Shown: one piece after another, positions 51,195 through 59,258 of the stretch
How the letters are laid out: every line of letters begins with the position of its first letter
Numbering within the stretch: the stretch's first letter is position 1
Translations under genes and position numbers: made by a program
The notes under the pieces: model-generated
Told to the model about the DNA's origin: nothing
What the model saw: only the letters and a program-made list of their open reading frames with translations
Database searches by the model: none
Assembly (NCBI GenBank): GCA_050516505.1
Contig: CP191518.1
Span: forward strand, 1,240,001-1,304,000
DNA length: 64,000 nucleotides
Direction: 5' to 3'
Source: Scandinavium ludwigii_A
GTDB lineage: Bacteria > Pseudomonadota > Gammaproteobacteria > Enterobacterales > Enterobacteriaceae

Positions 51195-51977
51195 ATGAAA
51201 AAACTGGCGTTGTCTCTTTCTCTTGCGTTGGCACTTTCCAGCGTTTCTACGGTTTTCGCAGCCATTCCATCGAAAGTTCGTATTGGCACAGATCCGACTT
51301 ATGCCCCCTTCGAATCCAAGAATGCGCAGGGCGAGTTAGTGGGTTTTGACATCGATCTGGCAAAAGAGCTGTGTAAGCGAATTAAAGCGCAATGTACCTT
51401 TGTTGAGAACCCGCTGGATGCGCTGATCCCGTCTCTGCAGGCGAAGAAAATCGACGCCATTATGTCCTCACTCTCCATTACGGAAAAACGCCAGCAGCAG
51501 ATTGCCTTCACGGACAAACTCTATGCCGCAGATTCCCGCCTGGTCGTTAAAAAAGGCAGCCCGGTTACGCCTGATCTCAATACCCTGAAAGGCAAGCGTG
51601 TGGGCGTCCTGCAAGGCACCACGCAGGAAACTTACGGCAAGGAGCACTGGGCACCAAAAGGCATCGAAATCGTCTCCTACCAGGGCCAGGATAATATCTA
51701 TTCTGACCTGACGGCCGGGCGTATTGATGCCGCATTCCAGGATGAAGTGGCGGCAAGCGAAGGCTTCCTCAAGCAGCCTGTCGGTAAAGATTATCAGTTT
51801 GGCGGCCCGTCCATTAAGGATGAAAAACTGTTCGGCGTTGGTACCGGTATGGGCCTGCGTAAAGAGGATAACGAACTGCGTGCTGCCCTGAATAAAGCCT
51901 TTGCTGAGATGCGTGCTGACGGCACCTACGACACGCTGGCGAAGAAGTATTTCGATTTTAACGTATACGGCGAGTAA
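51195..51977 (+). CDS. hisJ: Histidine-binding protein HisJ
   Basis: A 260-residue periplasmic histidine-binding protein serving HisQMP. A signal peptide ends TVFAAIP. Mature motifs: VRIGTDPTYAPFESKNAQGE, GFDIDLAKELCKRI and the ligand region near SSLSITEKRQQQI; it aligns closely with ArgT and with E. coli HisJ. ATG at 51195 follows GAGGAT; an in-frame codon four residues earlier is too near that site. First gene of hisJQMP. Confidence 0.96.
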   Translation: MKKLALSLSLALALSSVSTVFAAIPSKVRIGTDPTYAPFESKNAQGELVGFDIDLAKELCKRIKAQCTFVENPLDALIPSLQAKKIDAIMSSLSITEKRQQQIAFTDKLYAADSRLVVKKGSPVTPDLNTLKGKRVGVLQGTTQETYGKEHWAPKGIEIVSYQGQDNIYSDLTAGRIDAAFQDEVAASEGFLKQPVGKDYQFGGPSIKDEKLFGVGTGMGLRKEDNELRAALNKAFAEMRADGTYDTLAKKYFDFNVYGE

Positions 51978-51985
51978 TCGCTGTT

Positions 51986-52024
51986 TGTGCCGCTGACTCC
52001 GACGTTCCCGGGGCCAGCGGCGCA
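51986..52024 (+). promoter_or_regulatory. Stem-loop between hisJ and hisQ
   Basis: TGTGCCGCTG and CAGCGGCGCA form a 10-bp stem (one G-T pair) around a 19-base loop, with no T run. It probably protects the abundant hisJ message and lowers expression of the permease genes, as REP sequences do at this place in Salmonella. Confidence 0.6.
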
Positions 52025-52044
52025 GGACTGACAGGACAGGCTCA

Positions 52045-52731
52045 ATGCTGTACGGGTTTTCACAAGTGATATTTCAGGGGGCCCTGGTCACCCTTGAGCT
52101 GGCCCTCAGCTCCGTAGTGCTGGCCGTGCTTATCGGTTTGGCAGGCGCTGCGGGCAAACTTTCCGGTAATCGTGCAGTGGCGCTGATTTTTGAAGGCTAT
52201 ACCACGTTAATTCGTGGCGTACCGGATCTGGTGCTGATGTTGCTGATTTTCTACGGTCTGCAAATTGTACTCAACAGCATTACCGATGCGCTGGGTGTGG
52301 CACAGTTTGATATCGACCCAATGATCGCCGGTATCATTACCCTTGGTTTTATCTACGGAGCCTACTTCACCGAAACGTTCCGCGGTGCATTTATGGCTGT
52401 ACCCAAAGGCCACATTGAAGCAGCGACCGCCTTCGGTTTTACTCGCCGCCAGACGTTTGTGCGTATTCTGTTTCCGGCAATGATGCGATTTGCACTACCG
52501 GGGATTGGCAACAACTGGCAGGTTATCCTCAAAGCAACCGCTTTGGTGTCTTTGCTGGGCCTGGAAGACGTGGTCAAAGCGACGCAGCTCGCAGGGAAAA
52601 GCACCTGGGAGCCGTTCTACTTCGCCATCGTCTGCGGCCTGATTTATCTGGTATTCACGACGGTATCCAATGGAGTGCTGCTTCTGCTCGAGCGTCGTTA
52701 TTCCGTGGGTGTGAAGAGGGCTGACCTGTGA
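52045..52731 (+). CDS. hisQ: Histidine/LAO ABC transporter permease HisQ
   Basis: A 228-residue inner-membrane permease of the HisQMP2 importer with about five helices. The coupling EAA loop is GHIEAATAFGFTRRQTFVRILFP near residue 121-143 (key EAA...G...P), which contacts HisP. Its last codons overlap the hisM GTG start by 4 bp, giving coupled synthesis of the heterodimer. Confidence 0.95.
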   Translation: MLYGFSQVIFQGALVTLELALSSVVLAVLIGLAGAAGKLSGNRAVALIFEGYTTLIRGVPDLVLMLLIFYGLQIVLNSITDALGVAQFDIDPMIAGIITLGFIYGAYFTETFRGAFMAVPKGHIEAATAFGFTRRQTFVRILFPAMMRFALPGIGNNWQVILKATALVSLLGLEDVVKATQLAGKSTWEPFYFAIVCGLIYLVFTTVSNGVLLLLERRYSVGVKRADL

Positions 52732-53444
52732 TTGATATTATTCACGAATACTGGAAGTCCCTGCTGTGGACCGACGGCTATCGCCTGACCGGCGTGGCCA
52801 TCACCCTTTGGCTGCTGATTTCTTCAGTGCTGATGGGCGGCATTCTGGCGGTGTTTTTGGCGATTGGTCGCGTATCCAGCAATAAATTCATTCAGTTCCC
52901 GATTTGGCTGTTCACCTACATCTTCCGCGGCACGCCGTTGTATGTGCAGCTGCTGGTGTTTTATTCCGGGATGTACACGCTTGAGATAGTCAAAGGCACC
53001 GAATTGCTCAATGCCTTTTTCCGCAGCGGCCTGAACTGTACGGTGCTGGCGCTGACGCTCAACACCTGTGCGTACACCACGGAAATTTTTGCCGGGGCCA
53101 TTCGCTCTGTGCCAGCGGGAGAAGTGGAGGCCGCGCGCGCCTACGGTTTTTCCGGCGTGAAGCTTTATCGCTGTATCATTTTGCCGTCGGCGCTGCGTAT
53201 CGCGCTCCCCGCCTACAGCAACGAAGTGATTTTGATGCTCCACTCCACGGCGCTGGCGTTTACGGCTACCGTGCCGGATTTGCTGAAAATCGCCCGTGAT
53301 ATTAACTCTGCCACTTACCAGCCGTTTACCGCGTTTGGGATTGCGGCGGTGCTGTATCTGATTATCTCTTATGTGCTGATTAGCCTGTTCCGCAAGGCGG
53401 AAAAACGCTGGCTGCAACATGTGAAACCCTCTTCGACACACTGA
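52728..53444 (+). CDS. hisM: Histidine/LAO ABC transporter permease HisM
   Basis: A 238-residue second permease subunit, pairing with HisQ. GTG start at 52728 within the hisQ stop region. It has about five helices, the TYIFRGTPLYVQLLVFY stretch and the EAA loop GEVEAARAYGFSGVKLYR near residue 127. Followed 7 bp later by hisP. Confidence 0.95.
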   Translation: MIDIIHEYWKSLLWTDGYRLTGVAITLWLLISSVLMGGILAVFLAIGRVSSNKFIQFPIWLFTYIFRGTPLYVQLLVFYSGMYTLEIVKGTELLNAFFRSGLNCTVLALTLNTCAYTTEIFAGAIRSVPAGEVEAARAYGFSGVKLYRCIILPSALRIALPAYSNEVILMLHSTALAFTATVPDLLKIARDINSATYQPFTAFGIAAVLYLIISYVLISLFRKAEKRWLQHVKPSSTH

Positions 53445-53451
53445 GAACATC

Positions 53452-54225
53452 ATGCCTGACAATAAATTAAACGTTATCGACCTGCACAAGCGCTACGGCG
53501 AACATGAAGTGCTGAAAGGGGTGTCACTGAAGGCCAACGCCGGTGATGTGATCAGTATTATTGGCTCGTCCGGTTCCGGAAAAAGTACCTTCCTGCGTTG
53601 CATTAATTTCCTCGAAAAGCCAAGCGAAGGGAATATTGTCGTCAGCGGGCAGAATATCGGCCTGGTGCGGGATAAAGACGGTCAGTTGAAAGTGGCGGAT
53701 AAAAACCAGCTGCGCCTGCTGCGTACGCGTTTGACCATGGTGTTCCAGCACTTCAACTTGTGGAGCCACATGACGGTGCTGGAAAACGTCATGGAAGCAC
53801 CGATTCAGGTTCTTGGCCTCAGCAAGCAGGAAGCCCGTGAACGCGCGGTAAAATATCTCGCGAAAGTGGGTATCGACGAGCGTCAGCAAATTAAATATCC
53901 GGTTCACCTCTCCGGCGGCCAGCAGCAGCGTGTGTCTATTGCCCGCGCGCTGGCGATGGAACCGGAAGTACTGCTGTTTGATGAACCCACCTCCGCACTT
54001 GACCCGGAACTTGTTGGCGAAGTGCTGCGCATCATGCAGAAGCTGGCGGAAGAGGGGAAAACCATGGTGGTGGTGACGCATGAAATGGGCTTTGCCCGCG
54101 ATGTGTCGTCCCACGTGATTTTCCTGCATCAGGGGCTGATTGAAGAAGAAGGCCATCCGGATGATGTCTTCGGAAGCCCGAAAAGCCCACGCCTACAGCA
54201 GTTCCTGAAAGGCTCGTTGAAATAA
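53452..54225 (+). CDS. hisP: Histidine/LAO ABC transporter ATPase HisP
   Basis: A 257-residue ATP-binding subunit that powers HisQM import of His, Arg, Lys and Orn. Walker A is GSSGSGKST (residues 38-46), the signature is LSGGQQQRVSIARAL near 154, Walker B is LLFDEPTSALD near 174 and the switch His is in VVTHEMGF near 211. Length and order match E. coli. A GC-rich inverted repeat (CCCTC / GAGGG, 54233-54256) follows before the convergent GNAT gene. Confidence 0.97.
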   Translation: MPDNKLNVIDLHKRYGEHEVLKGVSLKANAGDVISIIGSSGSGKSTFLRCINFLEKPSEGNIVVSGQNIGLVRDKDGQLKVADKNQLRLLRTRLTMVFQHFNLWSHMTVLENVMEAPIQVLGLSKQEARERAVKYLAKVGIDERQQIKYPVHLSGGQQQRVSIARALAMEPEVLLFDEPTSALDPELVGEVLRIMQKLAEEGKTMVVVTHEMGFARDVSSHVIFLHQGLIEEEGHPDDVFGSPKSPRLQQFLKGSLK

Positions 54226-54260
54226 GCCGTTTCCCTCGCCCAGCGCGGGTGAGGGGATGT

Positions 54261-54755
54261 TTACCGTTCCAGTCGATACACCCAATCGTCGTGCAACTCA
54301 CCGTTAATGTCGAAAGCCTTTTCCAGCACCTGCGTGCGGTTAAAGCCGAGCTTTTCCAGCAACCGCACCGATCCCACGTTACCAGCCAATACCCATGCGT
54401 TAATTGCCTGCAACCCGAGTGTGGAAAAACCATATTCGCAAATGGCCGTCAGGACTTCCTGCGCGTAACCTTTGCCCTGCGCATGAGGCAGCAACGCGTA
54501 ACCGATATCCGCTTCCTGAGCGTTATGCGTGCTGACCTGCAGCCCAATATCGCCCACGCATTCACCTTCGCGTTCATGTATCGCGAAAACATTGCCTGAA
54601 AGCCGGGAAGTGAACTTCAGGCGCAGTTCTGCTTCTGAGAGCGGAACCCCCATAAATCGCATTACCTGTGGGTTGCTGCGCAGCGCCAGAAAACAGGGCC
54701 AGTCGTTTTCAGACAATGAGGAAAGCGTCAGGCGTGAGGTAAGCAATGTCGGCAT
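54261..54755 (-). CDS. GNAT N-acetyltransferase (RimJ/RimL type)
   Basis: A 164-residue acetyl-CoA-dependent acetyltransferase of unknown substrate. Start LLTSRLTLSSLSENDW, the beta-strand ADIGYALLPHAQGKGYAQEV (pyrophosphate loop Q-GKGYA near residue 92) and INAWVLAGNVGSVRLLEKLGF are typical of the RimJ/RimL-like GNAT group. AGGAG precedes the ATG. It has no counterpart in K-12 between hisP and yfcH and sits beside an eroded gene, so this interval is variable. Confidence 0.82.
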   Translation of the reverse strand: MPTLLTSRLTLSSLSENDWPCFLALRSNPQVMRFMGVPLSEAELRLKFTSRLSGNVFAIHEREGECVGDIGLQVSTHNAQEADIGYALLPHAQGKGYAQEVLTAICEYGFSTLGLQAINAWVLAGNVGSVRLLEKLGFNRTQVLEKAFDINGELHDDWVYRLER

Positions 54756-54769
54756 GGTGTCTCCTGATT

Positions 54770-55100
54770 TTAAGGCGAAGATGCAGTACTTTTGTGTTCC
54801 AGTTGGTGCAGGTAATGCATCACCGTTCTCTTTTCGAGCGAAGAACGAAGCTGCAATGCCAGGTTCATACTGTCGAGAATGTGTGCATTGTCAATGAGCG
54901 GCGAGTCAGGCGGAATGCGACCTTCACTCGCCAGCCAGTCAACAACCGTGCGCCAGTGCCAGGCTTTCTGCATTACGATCGAATTCGAGATGCACGGCAG
55001 TGCCGTAAAAGCAGACCAGAGCATCATCGCAGCCTGCGGTAAAAAGACGGTCTTCCAGCGAGACTGAAATCGTCGCGCCGGAAGGTACAATTGAAGGTGA
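54770..55100 (-). pseudogene. Eroded remnant, possibly class I glutamine amidotransferase C-terminus
   Basis: Two overlapping minus-strand frames read as one broken coding segment. The first (55100 to about 54960) gives GATISVSLEDRLFTAGCDDA then ALVCFYGTAVHLEFDRNAES, recalling the strand and His-Glu end (QFHLE) of class I amidotransferases; it then meets a stop. The second frame continues with WRTVVDWLASEGRIPPDSPL and IDNAHILDSMNLALQLRSS to 54770. No N-terminal half, nucleophile region or start is present; yfcH ends 18 bp away. Family assignment is tentative; decay by deletion and frameshift is the simplest reading. Confidence 0.42.
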
Positions 55101-55118
55101 TCAATGCGGGAAAGGGGG

Positions 55119-56012
55119 TTAAGGCAGAACGTCGCTCAACGCTTCTTCAAGATCGTACCAGCGAAAGCCGAAACCGGACTCTTCAAGGCGCTTAGGCAGC
55201 GCGCGTTGCCCACCCAGGACCAGCACCGAAGATTCCCCCATCAGCAGCCTGACGGCGGTTGCAGGGGCTCGCAGTACCGCCGGACGATGCAGCGCATGGC
55301 CAAGTGCATGCGCGAATTGTTCGTTACGGACAGGATAAGGTGAAACCATGTTGAACGGGCCGCGCAGATCGTTATCCAACAGCCAAATAATTCCGTTAAC
55401 CATATCGTCGATATGGATCCACGCCAGATATTGACGACCCGTGCCGATAGGGCCACCGAGACCGAGTTTGAAAGGTGGCACCATTTTGCCGAGGATCCCT
55501 CCTTTAGGCGCCAGAACCACACCAGTACGCAGCAAACAAACGCGGGTGTGCTCGCTTTGCGCTTCGCAGGCAATTTGCTCCCATCGCGCGCAGAGTTTAT
55601 GGGTGAATTCGTTATGCGGCGGTTCTTCTTCCGTCACCACCACTTCACCGAGATCGCCGTAATATCCTGCGGCAGAACCGGAAATCAGCACGGCCGGCGG
55701 CTGAGTGCTTGCGGCAAACAGCTCAACCAGCTTTTGGGTGATGTGCCAGCGGCTGTTGCACAACCGCTGTTTTTGCTCTTCGGTCCAGCGTTTGTCGGCG
55801 ATAGGTTCGCCGGCAAGATTAATTACCGCGTCGATACCGTCCAGCGTGCTGCGCTCGTTGAGCCCCTTCCAGAGTTCAACGCGGGCATCCAATTGCTGAC
55901 GTGCTTTCTCCGGGCTGCGCGTAACAACAATCACGTTGTGCCCCAGCTCAAGCAGACGTGGGATCAGATGACGGCCAATCAGGCCAGTACCGCCGGTAAT
56001 CAGGATCTTCAT
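55119..56012 (-). CDS. yfcH: SDR-family epimerase-like protein YfcH
   Basis: A 297-residue atypical short-chain dehydrogenase of the TIGR01777 group, function unknown. The N-terminal nucleotide motif ILITGGTGLIGRHLIPRLLELGH is followed by AVINLAGEPIADKRW and SGSAAGYYGD (the Tyr of the family active site), with DUF1731 at the C-terminus (VLRAPATAVRLLMGE). Length equals E. coli YfcH. It starts 18 bp after folX and is probably cotranscribed. Confidence 0.92.
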   Translation of the reverse strand: MKILITGGTGLIGRHLIPRLLELGHNVIVVTRSPEKARQQLDARVELWKGLNERSTLDGIDAVINLAGEPIADKRWTEEQKQRLCNSRWHITQKLVELFAASTQPPAVLISGSAAGYYGDLGEVVVTEEEPPHNEFTHKLCARWEQIACEAQSEHTRVCLLRTGVVLAPKGGILGKMVPPFKLGLGGPIGTGRQYLAWIHIDDMVNGIIWLLDNDLRGPFNMVSPYPVRNEQFAHALGHALHRPAVLRAPATAVRLLMGESSVLVLGGQRALPKRLEESGFGFRWYDLEEALSDVLP

Positions 56013-56030
56013 GCCACCTCCGGATTGCGC

Positions 56031-56393
56031 TTAGCCTCGCCAGCTCATGGTCATGGAGACAGAATCGGCATATCGCAGCGCGTGAAGTTTGTCGATTTCT
56101 ACTTCAGCATATGTGACCCAGTGATGTTCGCATGCGATGTTGAGCACATCCTGAGTTAATTTTTCCAGTAAAGAGAACCGGTTATTCTCCACATGCTGAA
56201 TAATGCATTTAGTGATTGTGCGGTAGTTCAGCGCATCGTTGATGTCTTCGCTATTGCGAGAGTTTTCCGCACCATAGTGGATAGCCACATTGATGACGAT
56301 ATCCTGACGATTAGCTATCTCTTCGTCTTTGATACCGATATAGGTACGCAGGCGCAGGTTCTTGATACGTATAATGGCGTCTGGCTGGGACAT
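56031..56393 (-). CDS. folX: Dihydroneopterin triphosphate 2'-epimerase FolX
   Basis: A 120-residue enzyme related to FolB that epimerises dihydroneopterin triphosphate to the monapterin form, giving tetrahydromonapterin together with FolM. Support: IIRIKNLRLRTYIGIKDEEI, NYRTITKCIIQHVENN and the Glu/Lys of YAEVEIDKLHALRYADSV. ATG at 56393 gives the E. coli start; a longer frame upstream runs to 56504 without family likeness. Next to yfcH and yfcG on the same strand. Confidence 0.94.
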   Translation of the reverse strand: MSQPDAIIRIKNLRLRTYIGIKDEEIANRQDIVINVAIHYGAENSRNSEDINDALNYRTITKCIIQHVENNRFSLLEKLTQDVLNIACEHHWVTYAEVEIDKLHALRYADSVSMTMSWRG

Positions 56394-56442
56394 TGCAGGC
56401 TTCCTCCTTGTTATTATCCCAATCATAATACACAAAGTGCCA

Positions 56443-57072
56443 TTAATTCGCCTGGGCCTTCTGCATGGCGCGTTCAGTTGCCGGTCGCTGGCGTATCCGT
56501 TCAAACCAGTTGTTCACTGCCGGGAAGTTTTGCAAGTCTATGCGCTGCCGTAGATGGGCGTTAACCCACGGCCAACAGGCGATATCGGCAATGCTGTAAT
56601 GTTCGCCGCCGAGCCAGGGTGAAGTACTCAGCCGCTTGTTTAAAACGTTATAAAGCCGCAGGGTTTCAACCTGATACCGCTCAATAGCGTAAGGTACCGG
56701 CTGGGGTGCGAAGTGGTTGAAATGATGATTCTGCCCCAGCATCGGTCCCAGACCGCCAACTTGCCAGAACAGCCACTGAAGTATTACATGGCGCTCGCGA
56801 AGTTCACCACTCAGCAGTTTTCCTGACTTATCGGCCAGATACAGCAAAATTTCACCGGACTCAAACAGGCTGAAAGGAGCTCCGCCGTCCGCAGGAACGT
56901 GATCGACAATGGCCGGGATTTTATTATTAGGCGACACTGTAAGAAATTCCGGGCGAAACTGATCGCCCTTACTGATATCCACGCGGATCAGCCGGTAAGC
57001 GAGCTGTGCTTCTTCCAGAAACAATGTGATTTTATGGCCGTTAGGGGTAGGGGCGTAATAGAGGTCAATCAT
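56443..57072 (-). CDS. yfcG: GSH-dependent disulfide-bond oxidoreductase YfcG
   Basis: A 209-residue glutathione transferase-fold protein with disulfide reductase activity in E. coli. The thioredoxin-like domain starts YYAPTPNGHKITLFLEE (Thr and Asn of the GSH site) with the cis-Pro in NNKIPAIVD and the ESG motif in FESGEILLYLA. The helical domain has WLFWQVGGLGPMLGQ and SIADIACWPWV. The C-terminus is about six residues shorter than in E. coli. Confidence 0.93.
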   Translation of the reverse strand: MIDLYYAPTPNGHKITLFLEEAQLAYRLIRVDISKGDQFRPEFLTVSPNNKIPAIVDHVPADGGAPFSLFESGEILLYLADKSGKLLSGELRERHVILQWLFWQVGGLGPMLGQNHHFNHFAPQPVPYAIERYQVETLRLYNVLNKRLSTSPWLGGEHYSIADIACWPWVNAHLRQRIDLQNFPAVNNWFERIRQRPATERAMQKAQAN

Positions 57073-57210
57073 TTTAACTCCTGGACCTGGGCTATTAACA
57101 TGACTTTTCGAGTATAGGTGGTTAAGTCAATTGTGTGAGTTTTCATCAAGTGACAGCCTGTCAAAGACGCGATATGTTGACGTTTTCACCTGCAAACCGT
57201 TGAGGAAGCT

Positions 57211-57855
57211 ATGACTCGTCCCGTAATTACGCTGTGGTCTGATAACCGTTTTTACTCGCCGTATGTGATGTCCGTGTATGTCGCTTTGCAGGAAAAAGGG
57301 CTGGCGTTCAGTCTGAAAACCGTCGATTTGGCAAAGGGTGAACATCTGCAATCTGACTGGAAGGGCTACGGCTTAACCCGCCGGGTACCGCTGCTGGAGG
57401 TCGATACGTTCGAACTGACAGAGTCTTCAGCTATTACCGAATACCTTGATGAGCGTTTCGCCCCGCCGCAGTGGGAACGCCTGTATCCGCATGATATCGA
57501 AAAGCGCGCCCGCGCCCGGCAGATTCAGGCCTGGATACGCAGCGATTTAATGCCCATCCGGGAAGAACGTTCTACGGATGTTGTCTTTGGCGGAGTGAAG
57601 AAACCGGCACTTAGCCATGCAGGGGAAAAAGCCGCGGCGAAACTGTACGAAACCGCAAGCGCGTTGCTGGCTCACGGGAAGCCAAATCTGTTTGGCGAAT
57701 GGTCTGTGGCGGATACCGACCTGGCGCTAATGATTAATCGTCTGGTGCTGAACGGGGATGATGTCCCGGAGCCGTTGATCGATTATGCTTCCTTCCAGTG
57801 GCAGCGAGCGTCCGTTCAGCGTTTCCTTGCGCTCTCGGCAAAACACGCAGGCTGA
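57211..57855 (+). CDS. yfcF: Glutathione S-transferase YfcF
   Basis: A 214-residue glutathione transferase-like protein linked in E. coli to oxidative-stress resistance. The N-terminal domain has YSPYVMSVYVALQEKG, RRVPLLEVD with the cis-Pro and ESSAITEYLDERF; the C-terminal helical half contains ERSTDVVFGG and SVADTDLALMINRL. Same length as E. coli YfcF. GAGGAAGCT precedes the ATG; it is divergent from yfcG. Confidence 0.93.
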   Translation: MTRPVITLWSDNRFYSPYVMSVYVALQEKGLAFSLKTVDLAKGEHLQSDWKGYGLTRRVPLLEVDTFELTESSAITEYLDERFAPPQWERLYPHDIEKRARARQIQAWIRSDLMPIREERSTDVVFGGVKKPALSHAGEKAAAKLYETASALLAHGKPNLFGEWSVADTDLALMINRLVLNGDDVPEPLIDYASFQWQRASVQRFLALSAKHAG

Positions 57856-57908
57856 ACCGGGCGCAATAATCCGCTATGATAGTGCGGTTTTTTGTGGAGG
57901 AATGATTG

Positions 57909-58460
57909 ATGAAGCTGATGTTTGCATCAGATATTCACGGGTCTTTGCCCGCCGCTGAACGCGTACTGTCACTGTTTGCAGAGAGTGACGCCAGATATCT
58001 GGTCATTTTGGGCGACGTGTTAAATCATGGCCCGCGTAACGCGTTGCCTGAAGGCTATGCGCCAGCTGAGGTTGCCGAATGTTTAAATACCCAGGCAGAG
58101 CGGATTATTGCAGTACGTGGGAACTGCGACAGTGAAGTGGACCAGATGTTGCTGCATTTTCCCATCACCGCACCATGGCAGCAGGTATTGACCGCTGAAC
58201 AGCGTCTGTTTTTGACTCACGGACATCTGTTTGGTCCTGACAATCTGCCGTCCCTCGCGGCTGGCGATGTGCTGGTTTATGGTCATACTCATATTCCGGT
58301 TGCTGAACGTCGAGGTGACATTTTCCACTTCAACCCGGGCTCCGTCAGCATTCCGAAAGGGGGCTATAGCGCCAGCTACGGTATGATGGAAGACAATAAA
58401 TTGCGGGTTTTAGCACTCAATGATCAACGGGTTATTGCAGAGGTCGCAATTAATCCGTAA
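57909..58460 (+). CDS. yfcE: Metallophosphoesterase YfcE
   Basis: A 183-residue MJ0936-type phosphodiesterase that acts on model substrates in E. coli with Mn2+; natural substrate unknown. All metal-binding motifs are present: DIHGS (8-12), ILGDVLNHGPRN near 35, GNCDSEVD near 72, LTHGHLFG near 103 and GHTHIP near 127. ATG at 57909 lies 8 bases after GGAGG; a TTG one codon earlier would give the 184-residue version listed for E. coli. A weak hairpin (CCGC / GCGG with T run, 57871-57892) separates it from yfcF. Confidence 0.93.
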   Translation: MKLMFASDIHGSLPAAERVLSLFAESDARYLVILGDVLNHGPRNALPEGYAPAEVAECLNTQAERIIAVRGNCDSEVDQMLLHFPITAPWQQVLTAEQRLFLTHGHLFGPDNLPSLAAGDVLVYGHTHIPVAERRGDIFHFNPGSVSIPKGGYSASYGMMEDNKLRVLALNDQRVIAEVAINP

Positions 58461-58515
58461 TTTACCCGACAACTGTAAACGCGCCGCGAGAGCGTAATAA
58501 AGAGAAGGTTTTCCG

Positions 58516-59082
58516 ATGGTGGAGCAGAATTTGGCAAGCACAGAATGGGTGGATATCGTCAACGAAGACAACGAGGTCATCGCACAGTCCAGCCGTGAGC
58601 AAATGCGTGCGCAGTGTCTGCGTCATCGCGCGACCTACATTGTAGTTCATGACGGCATGGGAAAAATTCTCGTACAGCGTCGGACCGAAACCAAAGATTT
58701 TATGCCGGGTATGCTGGATGCCACCGCGGGCGGCGTGGTGCAGTCTGACGAGCAGCTGCTCGACTCAGCGCGTCGCGAAGCAGAAGAAGAGCTGGGAATT
58801 GCAGGCGTGCCGTTTGCAGACCACGGGCAATTCTACTTCGAAGACAAACATTGCCGCGTGTGGGGCAGCCTATTCAGCTGTGTATCTCACGGCCCGTTTG
58901 CGTTGCAGGAAGAAGAAGTGAGCGAAGTCTGCTGGCTGACGCCGGAAGAGATAACTGCGCGTTGCGATGAATTCACCAATGACTCACTGAAGGCTCTGGC
59001 GCTGTGGATGACCCGCAATGCCAAGAACGAAGGCGCGAAAGACACGTCAAAAGACGCATCGAAAGAAGAAGAGACCGAGTAA
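58516..59082 (+). CDS. yfcD: Nudix hydrolase YfcD
   Basis: A 188-residue Nudix hydrolase; substrate not established, though it is of the isopentenyl-diphosphate-isomerase-like Nudix type. The Nudix box runs from GGVVQSDEQLL to ARREAEEELGI (about residues 74-96). A Lys/Asp/Glu-rich tail (AKDTSKDASKEEETE) is longer than in E. coli. In K-12 yfcC lies between yfcD and pta; here only 176 bp with nothing recognisable separates them. Confidence 0.92.
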   Translation: MVEQNLASTEWVDIVNEDNEVIAQSSREQMRAQCLRHRATYIVVHDGMGKILVQRRTETKDFMPGMLDATAGGVVQSDEQLLDSARREAEEELGIAGVPFADHGQFYFEDKHCRVWGSLFSCVSHGPFALQEEEVSEVCWLTPEEITARCDEFTNDSLKALALWMTRNAKNEGAKDTSKDASKEEETE

Positions 59083-59214
59083 CGTTTAAGCCGCTGTCCC
59101 GTAAACATCGTTTTGCGGCGTGGCGGGGTTAACAAACATCTCACTCATCATTGAGGCGCACCAGCAGGGTGCCTCATGCCTCAGAGACTGTCTCTATAGC
59201 CAAACTTAAGTAAT

Positions 59215-59243
59215 AAAAAAGGCAGCCATTTGGCTGCCTTTTG
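59215..59243. terminator. Bidirectional terminator after pta
   Basis: AAAAAAGGCAGCC-ATTT-GGCTGCCTTTTGC: an 8-bp stem with A and T runs. On the minus strand it lies directly after pta. Confidence 0.85.
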
Positions 59244-59258
59244 CATTTCAGCGGAGGA

